Positions 22,778 to 35,753 of a DNA stretch of 64,000 bases are shown in pieces. Source of the stretch: [Phialemoniopsis] sp. UDSM-2020 (Eukaryota > Ascomycota > Sordariomycetes > Thyridiales > Thyridiaceae); assembly GCA_018873225.1 (NCBI GenBank), contig JAEILZ010000009.1, positions 1,293,501-1,357,500 of the forward strand, written 5' to 3'. The position numbers were made by a program, and so were the translations under genes. The notes below the pieces were generated by a model. The model did not search any database, was not told where the DNA came from, and worked only from the letters and a program-made list of their open reading frames with translations. The first letter of the stretch is position 1. The number at the start of each line of letters is the position of its first letter.

Positions 22778-25722
22778 GACTTTGGGCGTGTCCTCGATCG
22801 CTTTGCTTCACTGACGAAGCATGACCCTGACCGGAATCTTGGAGGAGAGGAAGAAGCAACACAAGACTGCTCAAATATGGGCACTGGGTTGGGTTGGTTT
22901 CCGAGCAGGTCGCATTTGGACCCGGCAAGTTACATCAAGCAAAGCCCCTTTCAACCCAACACTATCTTTCATACGGCCGTCTGCATTACCTAGACCCCAT
23001 CAGGAGATCGGGGAGGAGAGGCGTGGGGCCGTGGAGAGCGATGGCAAGCTACCATGGTCTACCCGTTACCTTGCCGATCCTCCATCACGCAGGCTTTAAA
23101 CTCTATTTCCTCTAGCAACTTCACGTGGAGCCGTCCTATTTGACATGATTCGTTTGGGGACAATGTGCAGTTGGCCACAATCCGTCATGGACAACACATC
23201 TGAGCGAGGCTCTTAGGTGTAGTGGCACTGAACGGTGCCGCGTGACGAGCAACTGACGGCAGTAGCATGTTAGGCATGACAATTCTGCGAGATATCTGCG
23301 ATCCTACCATGCCAACAACATGCTAGACCTCGATCGGCTTTACCGGCTGACATGTCGGGAATAGGGAGCTCTCATCTGTAAACCGTCATGGACCCTGTCG
23401 TGTCACAAAGGAGTAAGGCGTGCCACACCTTCCCCTTAGCTCGTCGCTGTCAGCCGAAGTTAGAATGTACACTTCCGTAGTGTGCGGGGTTTGGCGTGGC
23501 TGTCAGCATACCGGTCTCGGCCTAGATGGCGTCCGGACTTGGACACCGGCCGTCAATCAGAGGTGCCTGCAGGGCGCACTCGCAGGATGACCAGGGCCGG
23601 TAAATTAAGCGGTACCAAACCTTTGGGTCTGTGTCAGCCGTCTCTGTGGTCCAAGGCGGCCCGGTTCTGACTTTCTTGCCGAGACAACTTGCCGAAACAT
23701 TAGACCACATGCTCGGCTGTCGCCCGAGCCAAACAAAAGGAGGCTTCACATGGACTCGTTACATGTTATTTTTCTTTTTCATTGAAGAAGAGAATTTAAG
23801 TTCAGTCCTTTTGCAACCAGTTCAGCTGAAAGACTGTATTCGAACAACGCTGATTTGTCAGGCTGTCAGCAGCTCAGGCAAGGTTACTGTCGCTTCCATG
23901 GGGCGAACAAGCCCTCAAGCCTCATTGGTACGTTGGTGCAGGTTGACCAAACAAGGTTTCTTTTTCCCGATCAGAGAACCAACAAAAAGAGGGCCAACCG
24001 GGGCAAAGCATCCATAATTGACAAACCCCGGAGGCCATTTCGGAACCACCCTATTGGGTTCCAGTGAGAGGAAGTCACTCCGTCTCCTCTCACTGGCCAG
24101 ATCTCATTCGATCAATGTTGCCACAACTGACTCGCTTGAAGGCCGCCTTGCAGACAACGACGACTCTGAGACATGCATCTGTATATTATCAGCTCATCCT
24201 TCTCAGCCATGTTGTTCAAGCTTCAACGCGATTCATATTCAGGCGGTCAGTTTGACAGACTCGAGTCGATCTCAAGCTCGGGATCCGCTCAGGTTGGACC
24301 TATGGTATGGAGACATTCTTCTTCGATGAGAGGTTGTATCACAATATTTGAGCTGTTCGCGTGTTTGTGAGAGGTAGTACAAATCACTCAATGCCATGTA
24401 TGCCAATGTTGCCGGATTGGGAGCGACGGGGGCACAGCTCAACATGGACAATTTCAATCAATCAGGACTAACGTGAGTTCAGGAGTGTTACAGCTAGTGT
24501 AATCTCAGACCTCGACAAGAGGTGCAGAATCTAGCACTTTCTCCAGGTACGAACAGATGTTGTAGCCCGACAATCTGTGCTCAGATGATCCATGTTGGGC
24601 GACTTCAGCTCGAACCACCACATACACGCAAATCCCGTATTTCTACACCGCCAGAACCTCTGAAGTCTTTCTCGGGGAGGCGGACAGAAAATCCAGGATT
24701 ATCAATCGCAACAGGGTGACGAGTGGGGGTTCGTTGACGGTTTGACACAGAGCCGACCGGCTCCTGCAGCCTGTACTCGCCGAAGACTTCATTACATGAG
24801 CTATCGTAATGTTCACATGATCGGGGCAAGGTTTGTTTACTCTTGCGGTTAGAGTTTCTGACGGCGGATGGCTGCATGCTGCTGCATGCTGTGTCCCAGA
24901 TCACGCTGTCGCCGATGTACGCACAGTCGTATCGGGAAATGTCAATATCTGTTCCATTATTCGTGTTCATGGTCAAGACCCGTGCGACACTTACACAGAC
25001 TTTGCGTAACGGACAGATGACTCGACAAGGTTACGTGATCTTGTGAGAGGGCAAAGCATTACAGTTTACGAGTCTAACGTTGTTGCACTGGTCACGACGG
25101 AAACAGACGAGCGGAAAGCACCGCTCTTGATCGGCAAGCAGATAGACAATGTTCAGTGTTATAAGCAAGAGTGCAGGTTGAATGAGTGTCCACACATAGA
25201 CCAGAAGCTGGTCACTCGAGCCGAGAGCCTAGTGGCGTCCCGTATTGTCTCCCAAGATAACGAGAAGAAAGTACCGGGAAGTGTCTATTGCACCCCGAGC
25301 AACGGACAACCTCTGTGACCAGTAATGGTCAATCCCCACCAACTCAACTCCGACTTTGGAAAACGAGCAAAAGCAAGCCTCTTTTATTGAATAATTCGAA
25401 GATGTGGTTGGACCCAGGCAGGGTTGTCGATTATGCAATTAAGCAGCATGCAATTTCAATTTACATCCCTGTAAGAAATGGCGACGATGATTGGGCAGAT
25501 GCAACCACTTAAACACGCGCATGCTCAAAGTCGCGTCTTGACGCGTACCCACGCGTTTTACTGCCCCTCGCCTTTCTTCCAGCCAGGCACTTTGAATCTT
25601 CTCCTCGCTGTCGCCATCGTCCCGCAAAGATAACAACACACTCAACCTTCACATCCCATATTCTCCCCTTCCCTTCCAAACTTTACTTTGCAATTGGGCA
25701 TTACCAATAAAGTAAGGACAAA
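22778..25722. other. Divergent intergenic region between aminotransferase and MCM3
   Basis: Roughly 2.9 kb without a gene that I can support. Several open frames of 60-125 codons occur, such as 24605-24976 on the minus strand, but none shows a family signature or coherent splicing. The last 200 bp before MCM3 hold its promoter, with two ACGCGT boxes, and a short leader ending at the ATG at 25723. Confidence 0.5.
25530..25556 (+). promoter_or_regulatory. MluI cell-cycle boxes (MCB) upstream of MCM3
   Basis: Two exact ACGCGT hexamers at 25541-25546 and 25551-25556, spaced one helical turn apart, plus a related GTCGCGT at 25530-25536, lie 167-193 bp upstream of the MCM3 start. In yeasts ACGCGT is the target of MBF (Mbp1-Swi6), which drives G1/S transcription of replication genes. 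Filamentous ascomycetes keep Mbp1/Swi6-type factors, so cell-cycle control of MCM3 is a reasonable inference. Confidence 0.65.
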
Positions 25723-28568
<2,846 letters not shown>

Positions 28569-28899
28569 TGTGATGATAATGGGGCTAGTTGTTTTTAGAG
28601 CTGAGAAGAGCATGTGTCTGGCGTTTCATGGGTTTTGGAGGCGAAGATCATAAATATGTCTTGTAACGATGGTTAGGAAACATGATATATTGATTGCGTT
28701 GGATGGTCCGACGCTACGTAATGAAATCGTATCCTCTAGTTGTAAGGAAGAATCAAAATCATCGCTATTCCGTACTCCTGTCTATTGTCTTTTCCCTGAT
28801 GTCCAAGGCCTTATTACCCCTGGCATCAGGCTGTGTTCTCCAGCCACTTGCTGAATCGCAAGATCAAACGCTTACCGCTGCCCCGTATCTAAGTCTTCC
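28569..28899. other. Convergent spacer between MCM3 and the MAK32-like gene
   Basis: This spacer of about 330 bp lies between two 3' ends and should contain both transcript termini. No gene is seen. Confidence 0.5.
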
Positions 28900-30427
28900 T
28901 CAGGGCTTTCCAACGCGCTCCTGGAGTTCCTTCAGTCTATCATCAACCTTTGCGTCATTCCAGACCTCATTACCCTCGTCGTCCTTGCCCAGAGTAGGAA
29001 CACCGACCTGCTCGATGGCGAAGCTGGCGGCTACACTGCCCCAGACCGCAGCCTCTTCGATGCACTTGCCCCTCGCGAGGGCGACGGCTAGCCCGCCCAT
29101 GAAGGTGTTGCCTCCACCCGTGGGGTCCACGACCTTCGAGTCGGCCCCTTCTTGCTTCTCGTGGTACGCCGGGATCCACTTCTCCAGGCCCGGGTCGACC
29201 TCGATCTCCTCCCGGGCGATGAGGCCGTCCTCGTCCTGCATCAGCCCGGCGAAGAGCGCCTCCATGTCCGTGTCGGGCTGCAGGCCGCCGCGGATGTACT
29301 CCTTCTTCTTGCGCTTGGCGCCCTTGGCCGGGGCCGTGCGCTTCCGGCCGCCGTTCTTGGCGAGGTAGCAGCCCTTGTCGCCGGCGCGGACGACGAGGGT
29401 GAAGGACTGCAGGGGCATCGACGCGAGGAGCTGCTCGCAGCTGCGCTCGACGGCGGCGGCCGACACCTCGCCCGTGTCCGGATCGAGCCCGTGGTCCGGG
29501 TCGCCCATGAGCCCCGCGAGCTCGGCGTGGTTGGGGCTGCAGACGTCGACGATGGGCAGCGTGTTGGTGCAGGACAGGAGCTCGTCCGGCGTGCACAGGT
29601 CGGGCACGGGCTCCCAGACGATAAAGGGGCGGAAGTAGGCGTCGCCCATGGACCGGCGGCGGCGGGAGAGCAGGTCGCCGACGATGTCGCGGCAGCGCGA
29701 GGGCGAGCTGATGACGTGGAAGACGCGGGCGGCGAGCAAGGGCGGGGTCAGGTCCTCGGCCTGCAGGCGCTTCTTGGGCGTCGTGTAGCGGAAGGCGCGC
29801 TTCTCCGAGGCGTCCTCGTAGCCGTTCCAGCCCCGGGTGGTCAGGCGGTCCGGGTCCTCGCGGAAGAGCACGGCCGTGTCCCAGCTCTCGATGACGGCGG
29901 TCAGGGCCTCTGGGAAGTCGGACCCCTTGTCGACTATCCAGCCGACGGAGCGCGAGGTAGGGGGCGGCGAGAAGAGGCGGGCGCCGAGGGCGGAGAATGC
30001 GCCTGCGCCGCCGAGTATGTCCTTGACTGGTGGTTTGGGCGGGGGGTACTCGATTTCATCTTGGGCAGTGTGTGAGCATGGAAGCAGAGTAACAACAAGC
30101 AAAGATTATATTGAAAACAAAAGAGCCAAGAGCAAAAGAGTCAATATGAGGGACGCTAAAAACCATGTGTGCATCGTCTATGTACAGAAGTCGGGCCTCA
30201 TCGAGAAAGCCAAGGTGAGTGAGTGGGCTGGCGGGGAAGCGTTGAGATCGACTTATACACCGCCGACATTGAACCCCGTGCGAATACGCAAATACTGAAT
30301 CTGCAAGGTAGAAAAGCTTACCTATAATGAACATGCCAAAGGTAAAGAAGTCTATCGCTTGTTCGTCACATGTCTCGACGTCTTTCTGGTCCGAAACCCC
30401 CTCGCTGACGGCCTCGTCCACGGCCAT
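28900..30427 (-). CDS. MAK32: MAK32-like PfkB-fold (ribokinase-family) protein (421 aa)
   Basis: Two exons (30322-30427 and 28900-30059) give 421 residues. The spliced N terminus reads FFTFGMFIIDEIEYPPP, the usual opening of Mak32-type proteins, followed by ILGGAGAFSALGARLF, the Gly-rich PfkB signature 1. The C-terminal part carries VVDPTGGGNTFMGGLA in place of PfkB signature 2. In active sugar kinases this signature is D-T/S-x-G-A-G-D, in which the last Asp is the catalytic base; here that position is Asn. Yeast Mak32 is needed for stable maintenance of the L-A dsRNA virus toxin satellite, by an unknown mechanism. The intron (262 nt) is far longer than the others in this window. The start is the ATG at 30427; the frame extends upstream only to a GTG. 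A basic insert (KRTAPAKGAKRKKKEY) sits in the middle. Function beyond the fold is not known. Confidence 0.85.
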
Positions 30428-31211
30428 GTTTTTATATCGCGTTTCGCTCACAGATACCGTGACTGGGGCTGCATTCGCGAGAAGAGTATACGAGAAAAGC
30501 AGCTAGGCAGAACTCCAGGAAGCTGGACTCCGGATCAGCGCGACTGTTAGAGTCGAGTACTGGCCCCAACAAGCCCGCATAGTCAATGTGAAGGTGAGAT
30601 GTTGAGATTGAAATTTTTTTGATACCGGGAGATAGGTGAATTCCTGTGAGACGGGTAAGGCTAGGCCAACGTGCCGCCACGACATGGATTTGACATGCAA
30701 GCAACATGCACGAAGTAAGCCTCATACGGTAGCGGAGCTAACCACTGATGGGTGCCCAAGGTGCTGTGCCTGGACACCTCTTTTTAGTGGATTCAGTTGC
30801 TGAAGTGACGAATCGATAGGGGTTCTCTTGGATGTTGCTGGTGTGGGTCACTCGCATCCGCTTTAGAACAGGGGGTGACGTTTCCGTTGCCTGGTGTCAG
30901 AACCAGCTACTACTTCGACAGTCTCTCTTTCGATTCATTGATCTACCAGTGGTTCATGCTTCGTCATCCCACGCCTTTTCTTTCATCCCAGGCAGCCGAA
31001 TTGATTTCTGGATATATCAATTGACTGTGTCTGCCACCCACTGCCTAAAACTGTCTTAGGATACTCGCCGCGACGCTCGCCCGATTGCCTGTTCAATCGT
31101 GCCCCTTACGCAGAGGTAGCTCCTTGCGCGCCTTATACGATACAACCTCCCGACTTCCTCCTGTCCGTACCGTTCGAGACGACGACCTGTAGAGGTCTAT
31201 AGCTGCCCGTC
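30428..31211. promoter_or_regulatory. Shared divergent promoter of MAK32-like gene and SRV2/CAP
   Basis: These 784 bp separate two divergent start codons and must contain both promoters. Pyrimidine-rich stretches precede the CAP start on the plus strand. I see no TATA box in a convincing place and no other gene. Confidence 0.5.
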
Positions 31212-33159
31212 ATGGCTTCCAACAATGTTAACAACATGCACAACCTGACGACGTTGATTAAGAGGTATGCACACTAGCAAACTCACCTTGCGTTTCGTCT
31301 GGTCTCGGCGGCATCGCAAGACACACGACGGGATCGCCCCATGCCCTGCCTCGACTATCACCCGATGGCCCAGTAGCCCGAGACATGTACTTACTTCTGC
31401 CGCTCCTAGGCTCGAAGCTGCCACCGCCAGACTCGAAGACATCGCATCGTCGACCGTCGAGCTGCCGCAGGCGGTTCCCGCGCTCCAGCAGACTCTCGCC
31501 TCACCTCAATCCGGCCTTTCCTCGTCCTCCACGCCTGCTCCTCCACCCCCAGCACCTGCGGCGCCGAAGCAGCCAGCCGAGCCTCTACCCGAGTCCATCG
31601 AAGAGTTCGATGCCTTCGTCGAGAGTTCTGTCGGAAAATACGCAGAGCTGAGCAAGAAGATTGGCGGCGTCGTTGCCGAGCAGGTGAGCAAACAAAGTCA
31701 CCGGAAAAGGGCATGGAAATCTGGGTCTAACACAGCTACGATAAACAGGCTGCCAAGGTACGGGATGGCTTCCAGGCGCAGCGCCAGTTCCTCCTCATCG
31801 CAAGCAAGGCCAAAAAACCGGACATCTCAGGCTCCGAGATGTCTGTCTACCAAGATCTTTTGAAGCCCATCAACGAGGCTCTCATGGCGGTTACAAACAT
31901 CAAGGAGTCGAATCGCGGCTCAGACGAGTTCAACAACCTCAGTGCTGTCGCCGAGGGCGTCATGGTCCTTGCTTGGGTGACGGTCGATAACAAGCCTTTT
32001 AAGCACGTCGAGGAGTCTCTGGGGTCGGCGCAATTCTTTGGAAATCGAGTGCTGAAGGAGAACAAGGACAAGTATGTGCATTCCAAGGCGCCGTGGCCCT
32101 GCCATCGCTAACAGTCCTTTTTCAGGAACGCTGCGCAAGTAGACTGGGTGCAGGCCTTCTACCAGGTTTTCCGCGATCTCGCCGATTACGTTAAGCAGTA
32201 CTACCCCAACGGCGTTACGTGGAACGTGAAAGGTGCTCCTGCTAGAGAGGTCGCCAAGGCCGTGGCAGCAAACTCTTCCTCTGCGGCGCCTGCCGGAGCT
32301 CCGGCTCCTCCACCGCCACCCCCAGGTGGTGCAGGCGGTCCTCCACCTCCGCCTCCGCCCGGGCCTCCGCCAGTCCTTCAAATCAAGGAACAGAAGAACG
32401 AGGCCGCCGCAAATTCCGGATCCGGCCTCGGCGCGGTCTTCTCCGAGCTGAACAAGGGCGAGGCAGTCACAGCAGGTCTACGGAAAGTAGACAAGTCACA
32501 AATGACCCACAAGAACCCTTCGTTGAGAGCCGGATCAACCGTGTCTGATAGCTCTTCGCGTGGAAAGAGTCCGGTGCCGGCCCGCAAGCCCAAGCCCGAG
32601 AGCATGCGCGTCAAGAAGCCCCCTAAGAAGGAGCTTGAAGGCAACAAGTGGACTATTGTGAGTGGTTCCCAGCAATGGCGCTGCGACCGAGCGACAACTA
32701 ACGCTGCTGCTGCAGGAAAACTTTGACAAGGAAGCCGAGCCCATCGAGATCGAGGCGTCCATGTCTCACTCGATCCTCATCTCCAAGTGCAACAACACGA
32801 CCGTCATCGTCAAGGGCAAGGCCAACGCCATCACCATCGACAACACGAGCCGCCTGTCCCTGCTGGTCGAGTCGCTCGTCTCGTCGGTCGACATTGTCAA
32901 GTCGGCCAACTTTGCGCTGCAGGTCACGGGCACCGTGCCGACCGTGCTCATGGACTCGGTCGACGGCGCTCAGGTCTTCTTCAGCAAGGAGAGCACGGCG
33001 ACAAAGATCTACTCGAGCAAGTCGTCGGGCATCAACCTCAACGTCATCTCGGGCCCCGACGACGACTTCAAGGAGGTGCCGCTGCCGTCGCAGATCTGCT
33101 CGTACTACGACCCGGAGAAGGAGGACCTGGTCAACGAGATTGTCGCCTACGACGGTTAG
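31212..33159 (+). CDS. SRV2: Adenylyl cyclase-associated protein, actin-recycling factor Srv2/CAP (541 aa)
   Basis: Five exons (31212-31264, 31410-31683, 31749-32071, 32126-32657, 32716-33159) join in frame to 541 residues. CAP binds adenylyl cyclase through its N terminus and recharges cofilin-bound ADP-actin with ATP. Splicing of exon 1 gives MHNLTTLIKRLEAATARLED, the RLE cyclase-binding helix. A helical folded domain follows (about 70-240; VRDGFQAQRQFLLIASKAKK, VDWVQAFYQVFRDLADYVKQ). Then come two polyproline blocks (about 265-300), which bind SH3 proteins and profilin, a basic WH2-like region with MTHKNPSLR, and the C-terminal CARP beta-helix (about 390-541; MSHSILISKCNNTTVIVKGK). The protein ends in EIVAYDG. 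The first intron is 145 nt long; the others are 55-65 nt. Confidence 0.96.
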
Positions 33160-33627
33160 TGTGGTCACGAGGCTGTTGCGATGTAAAACCCCGGGGAAGA
33201 CGTGTGGTGTGCAAGTTGTAGGATTACCATCTTTGTCTGGTTGTAGCGGTGCATTTTGTAGATTAGAAAAAAAGACCATTTTCTTCGACAGAATACACAC
33301 CAAAGACTTTCTTGGCACTCAATCACACCTTGAAATGACGACTAGGGAGATTCTTGATCAAAGGCTTTGGAGCTATCTGGCTTTTTTGTATTCCCTATCT
33401 CGATATTCTACCAACGCCTCGTAGCAGACAAAAAAATAGCTGCAAAGTAGAAGGTCTACCGCCTGGTGAATGCATGAGGAAGATATGCAACGACTCTACA
33501 TCCCCCCCCTTAATGTACAAGAAAAAGTGGGTAATTGAAACCGGATCCTTTCATAGCCAGACGAGGAGTCGATCTCCTCCGCCCGACAGCTTCGCGTGGA
33601 ATGCAGGAGGTTCCCAAGGGTCGTCGT
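33160..33627. other. Convergent spacer between CAP and carnitine acetyltransferase
   Basis: These 468 bp lie between two 3' ends. A run of A residues (about 33266-33272 and 33430-33437) and a short C run occur, but no gene is seen. Confidence 0.5.
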
Positions 33628-35753
33628 CTATAGCTTGGCCTTGGGAGCCTCAACGGTGGGCAGCATCAGGTCGCGGATCTCGCTGGCGGCCTCGCTGAGG
33701 TAGAAGCTCATGCGGTTGCTGCCCATGCCCTTGGACACAATGTTGAAGTTGAGGCTGTAGAAGAGCATGTTAGCATACTCAGTCATCTCGATATACGCGA
33801 AGGCGCAAAGAAATTTGACTCACCTGTTCTCGTTGATCATGTAAGCAATGCCGAAGCCGGCGTCAATGACCTGGCTCCAGCCGTAGCCGTTGAAGTACTC
33901 GGAGCTCAGCTGGCTCGTGGACAGGTACCAGGAGCTCGAGTAGCCGTAGGCCGGGTCCTTGTAGATGGCGGGGACCTCCTGGCCGGGCTCGAGCAGGCTC
34001 TTGAGGCCAAACAGGTGGCGGTCGACGCCCTTGCCGTCCGAGGCGGCGGTGATGTACTCAACGTGCGACGAGACGGCCTTGCGGAAGAGCTCGACGCGGG
34101 TCTTGTCGTCGACGCTAGAGTCGGCCATCGAGTTGCACCAGGCGACCGAGGCCTCCGAGACGGAGCGGCAGGTCTCGGTGCGGCCCTGCTGGAAGCGGCG
34201 AACGGCGGCCGACTCGTAGGTGGGGCGGTTCTTGCCAAACATCTTGTAGTAGGCGAGCTGGATGACCATCTGGACGTAGGCGTCGGGCGAGCAGCGGAAC
34301 TTCTTGATGAGGCCCTTGCCGTAGCCCTGGTAGGCCTGGATGGCGAGCTCGTGCTGGCCGATGACGTCGTTGAAGTCCTTGGTGGCGCGGTCGATCTCGG
34401 CCTGCACCTCCTTGGTGATCTTGAACTGGACGGCCTTGGGCTCGGGCAGGTTGGAGCGGACGGCCGGGTCGGAGAAGTCGAGCTTGTTGTTGAAGATGAC
34501 GTCGTTGACGTAGTCGTTGAGGCGGTGCGTCGGCGTGCCGTCCATCATGCTGTGCTCGCCCATAAAGCCAGAGGTGCCGTTGTCGTTTACGATGAACTGC
34601 AGCGGCTTGTCGAACCAGCGGTTGGCGCCGTCGCCGTGCCAGTACTGGTGCGCCCGCTCCTCCAGAGTGACGGGAGCAGCATCGTCAAGGCAGACAAGGA
34701 AGGCGCCGGACTCAATGGTCTCCAGCGCAGCCTTGTTGCCGGAGTGAGCGTCAATCAGGGTCTTGCGGGCGTCGGTCCAGACGTCGCGGTTCTCGCTGGT
34801 GAGAATACCGACGCTGGGGACGCGGGAAGCACGCTCGTAGATCAGACGGAACTGGGCCTCGAGCTCCGACGTGTTGAGCTGGCGGCCGTCCACCTCGTGG
34901 GTGACCTTAAAGAACTGGTTCTTGCGGACGACGAGGAAGTGCTTGTTCTTGGAAGGGTCGAACTTGATGGGGTAGTCCTTGGGGCGGGCGGCGACACGGC
35001 TGCAGTTGAACATGTACTGGTAGCTGTCCATGCAGATGGGGAGCTTCTTCATGTACTCGGGCTCGAGGGTGCCAGCGTCGACCATCTTCTTGAACTCGAG
35101 GACGGCCGTGGAGATGGCGGCCGCGCGCTTGGCGGGGTCGCGCCGTCGGCGGTCATCGCGGTGTGAGTAGAAGTATGAGACGTAGGGGACGACGGGATCC
35201 CTGTAGGCCAGGTACGCGGCGTCGTTCCACCACTCGTAGATCCAGTTCTTGTGCTTGGGGTCCTCTCTCCTTGCCAGGAGCTTCTTCTGCAGCTCTTGGC
35301 CGACACCGCCGGGCTTGACGAACTCCTCAACGGCCTTCTTGGAAGCAGCAAGCTCGGTGGCCGAGAGCAGGGGCTTCAGCGTCTTGATGTAGCGCTCGGC
35401 CGTCTCCTCTAGGGTAGGGACGGGTAGCTTGGGGAGGGATTCTTGGAATCGCAGCATAGGGCCCTTGGACTTGTCCTCAGCATAGCCTATTGTGCGCGCG
35501 ACCGTGGATTAGCCATGGGCAGCTCAGAAGCGGTTATATGTGTAGATAATGCAATCTTACCCTCGGGGAGGGAGCTGTTGCTCCGTTTGCTTGCGGGAGC
35601 CATTGCCGATCTCTGGAAAGAGGCGCGCATATTAGTTGAGCGTATTTGGAGTTGGAGAAGTTGGGGAAATCTCACCAATGGTGTTTTCAAAGATCCAAAG
35701 CTGCCTCTGAGTAGGGAAGACCTCGCCTCGGACCTTGCAAATGCAGCCAACAT
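33628..35753 (-). CDS. CAT2: Carnitine O-acetyltransferase, mitochondrial/peroxisomal (639 aa; 610 aa from internal start)
   Basis: Carnitine acetyltransferase moves acetyl groups between CoA and carnitine so that they can leave peroxisomes and enter mitochondria. Four exons (35676-35753, 35561-35612, 33824-35486, 33628-33754) encode 639 residues. The catalytic His is in FMGEHSMMDG (near residue 355), and the fold signatures LPKLPVPTLEETAERYI and YGWSQVIDAGFGIAYM are present. The N terminus MLAAFARSEARSSLLRG is Arg/Ser/Leu-rich with no acidic cluster, as in a mitochondrial presequence. The C terminus is AKL, a peroxisomal PTS1. Intron 1 (35613-35675) is 63 nt, a multiple of three, and contains no in-frame stop, so keeping or removing it does not break the frame. 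A second ATG in good position (35603, MAPASKRSN) would give a 610-residue form lacking the presequence. The orthologues in Aspergillus (acuJ) and yeast (CAT2) are known to serve both organelles from one gene. Confidence 0.94.
35613..35675 (-). promoter_or_regulatory. 63-nt frame-preserving intron within the targeting region of carnitine acetyltransferase
   Basis: Donor GTGAGA, branch-point-like GCTCAACTAAT and acceptor TTTCCAG make a good intron. Retained, it would add 21 residues without a stop; spliced, it brings the mitochondrial presequence next to RSAMAPASKRS. It also contains an in-frame ATG at 35630, so transcripts that begin inside it could start cytosolic or peroxisomal forms. See the finding on dual targeting. 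Confidence 0.7.

Noticed and set aside
24605..24976. 123-codon minus-strand frame between aminotransferase and MCM3
   Set aside because: No recognisable motif, no supporting introns or promoter signals; kept only as a weak possibility.
29152..30075. 307-codon frame antisense to the MAK32-like gene
   Set aside because: Shadow frame; the opposite strand carries a recognisable protein family.
34015..35166. 383-codon frame antisense to carnitine acetyltransferase
   Set aside because: Val/Leu/Gly-rich shadow produced by the high-GC third positions of the real gene.
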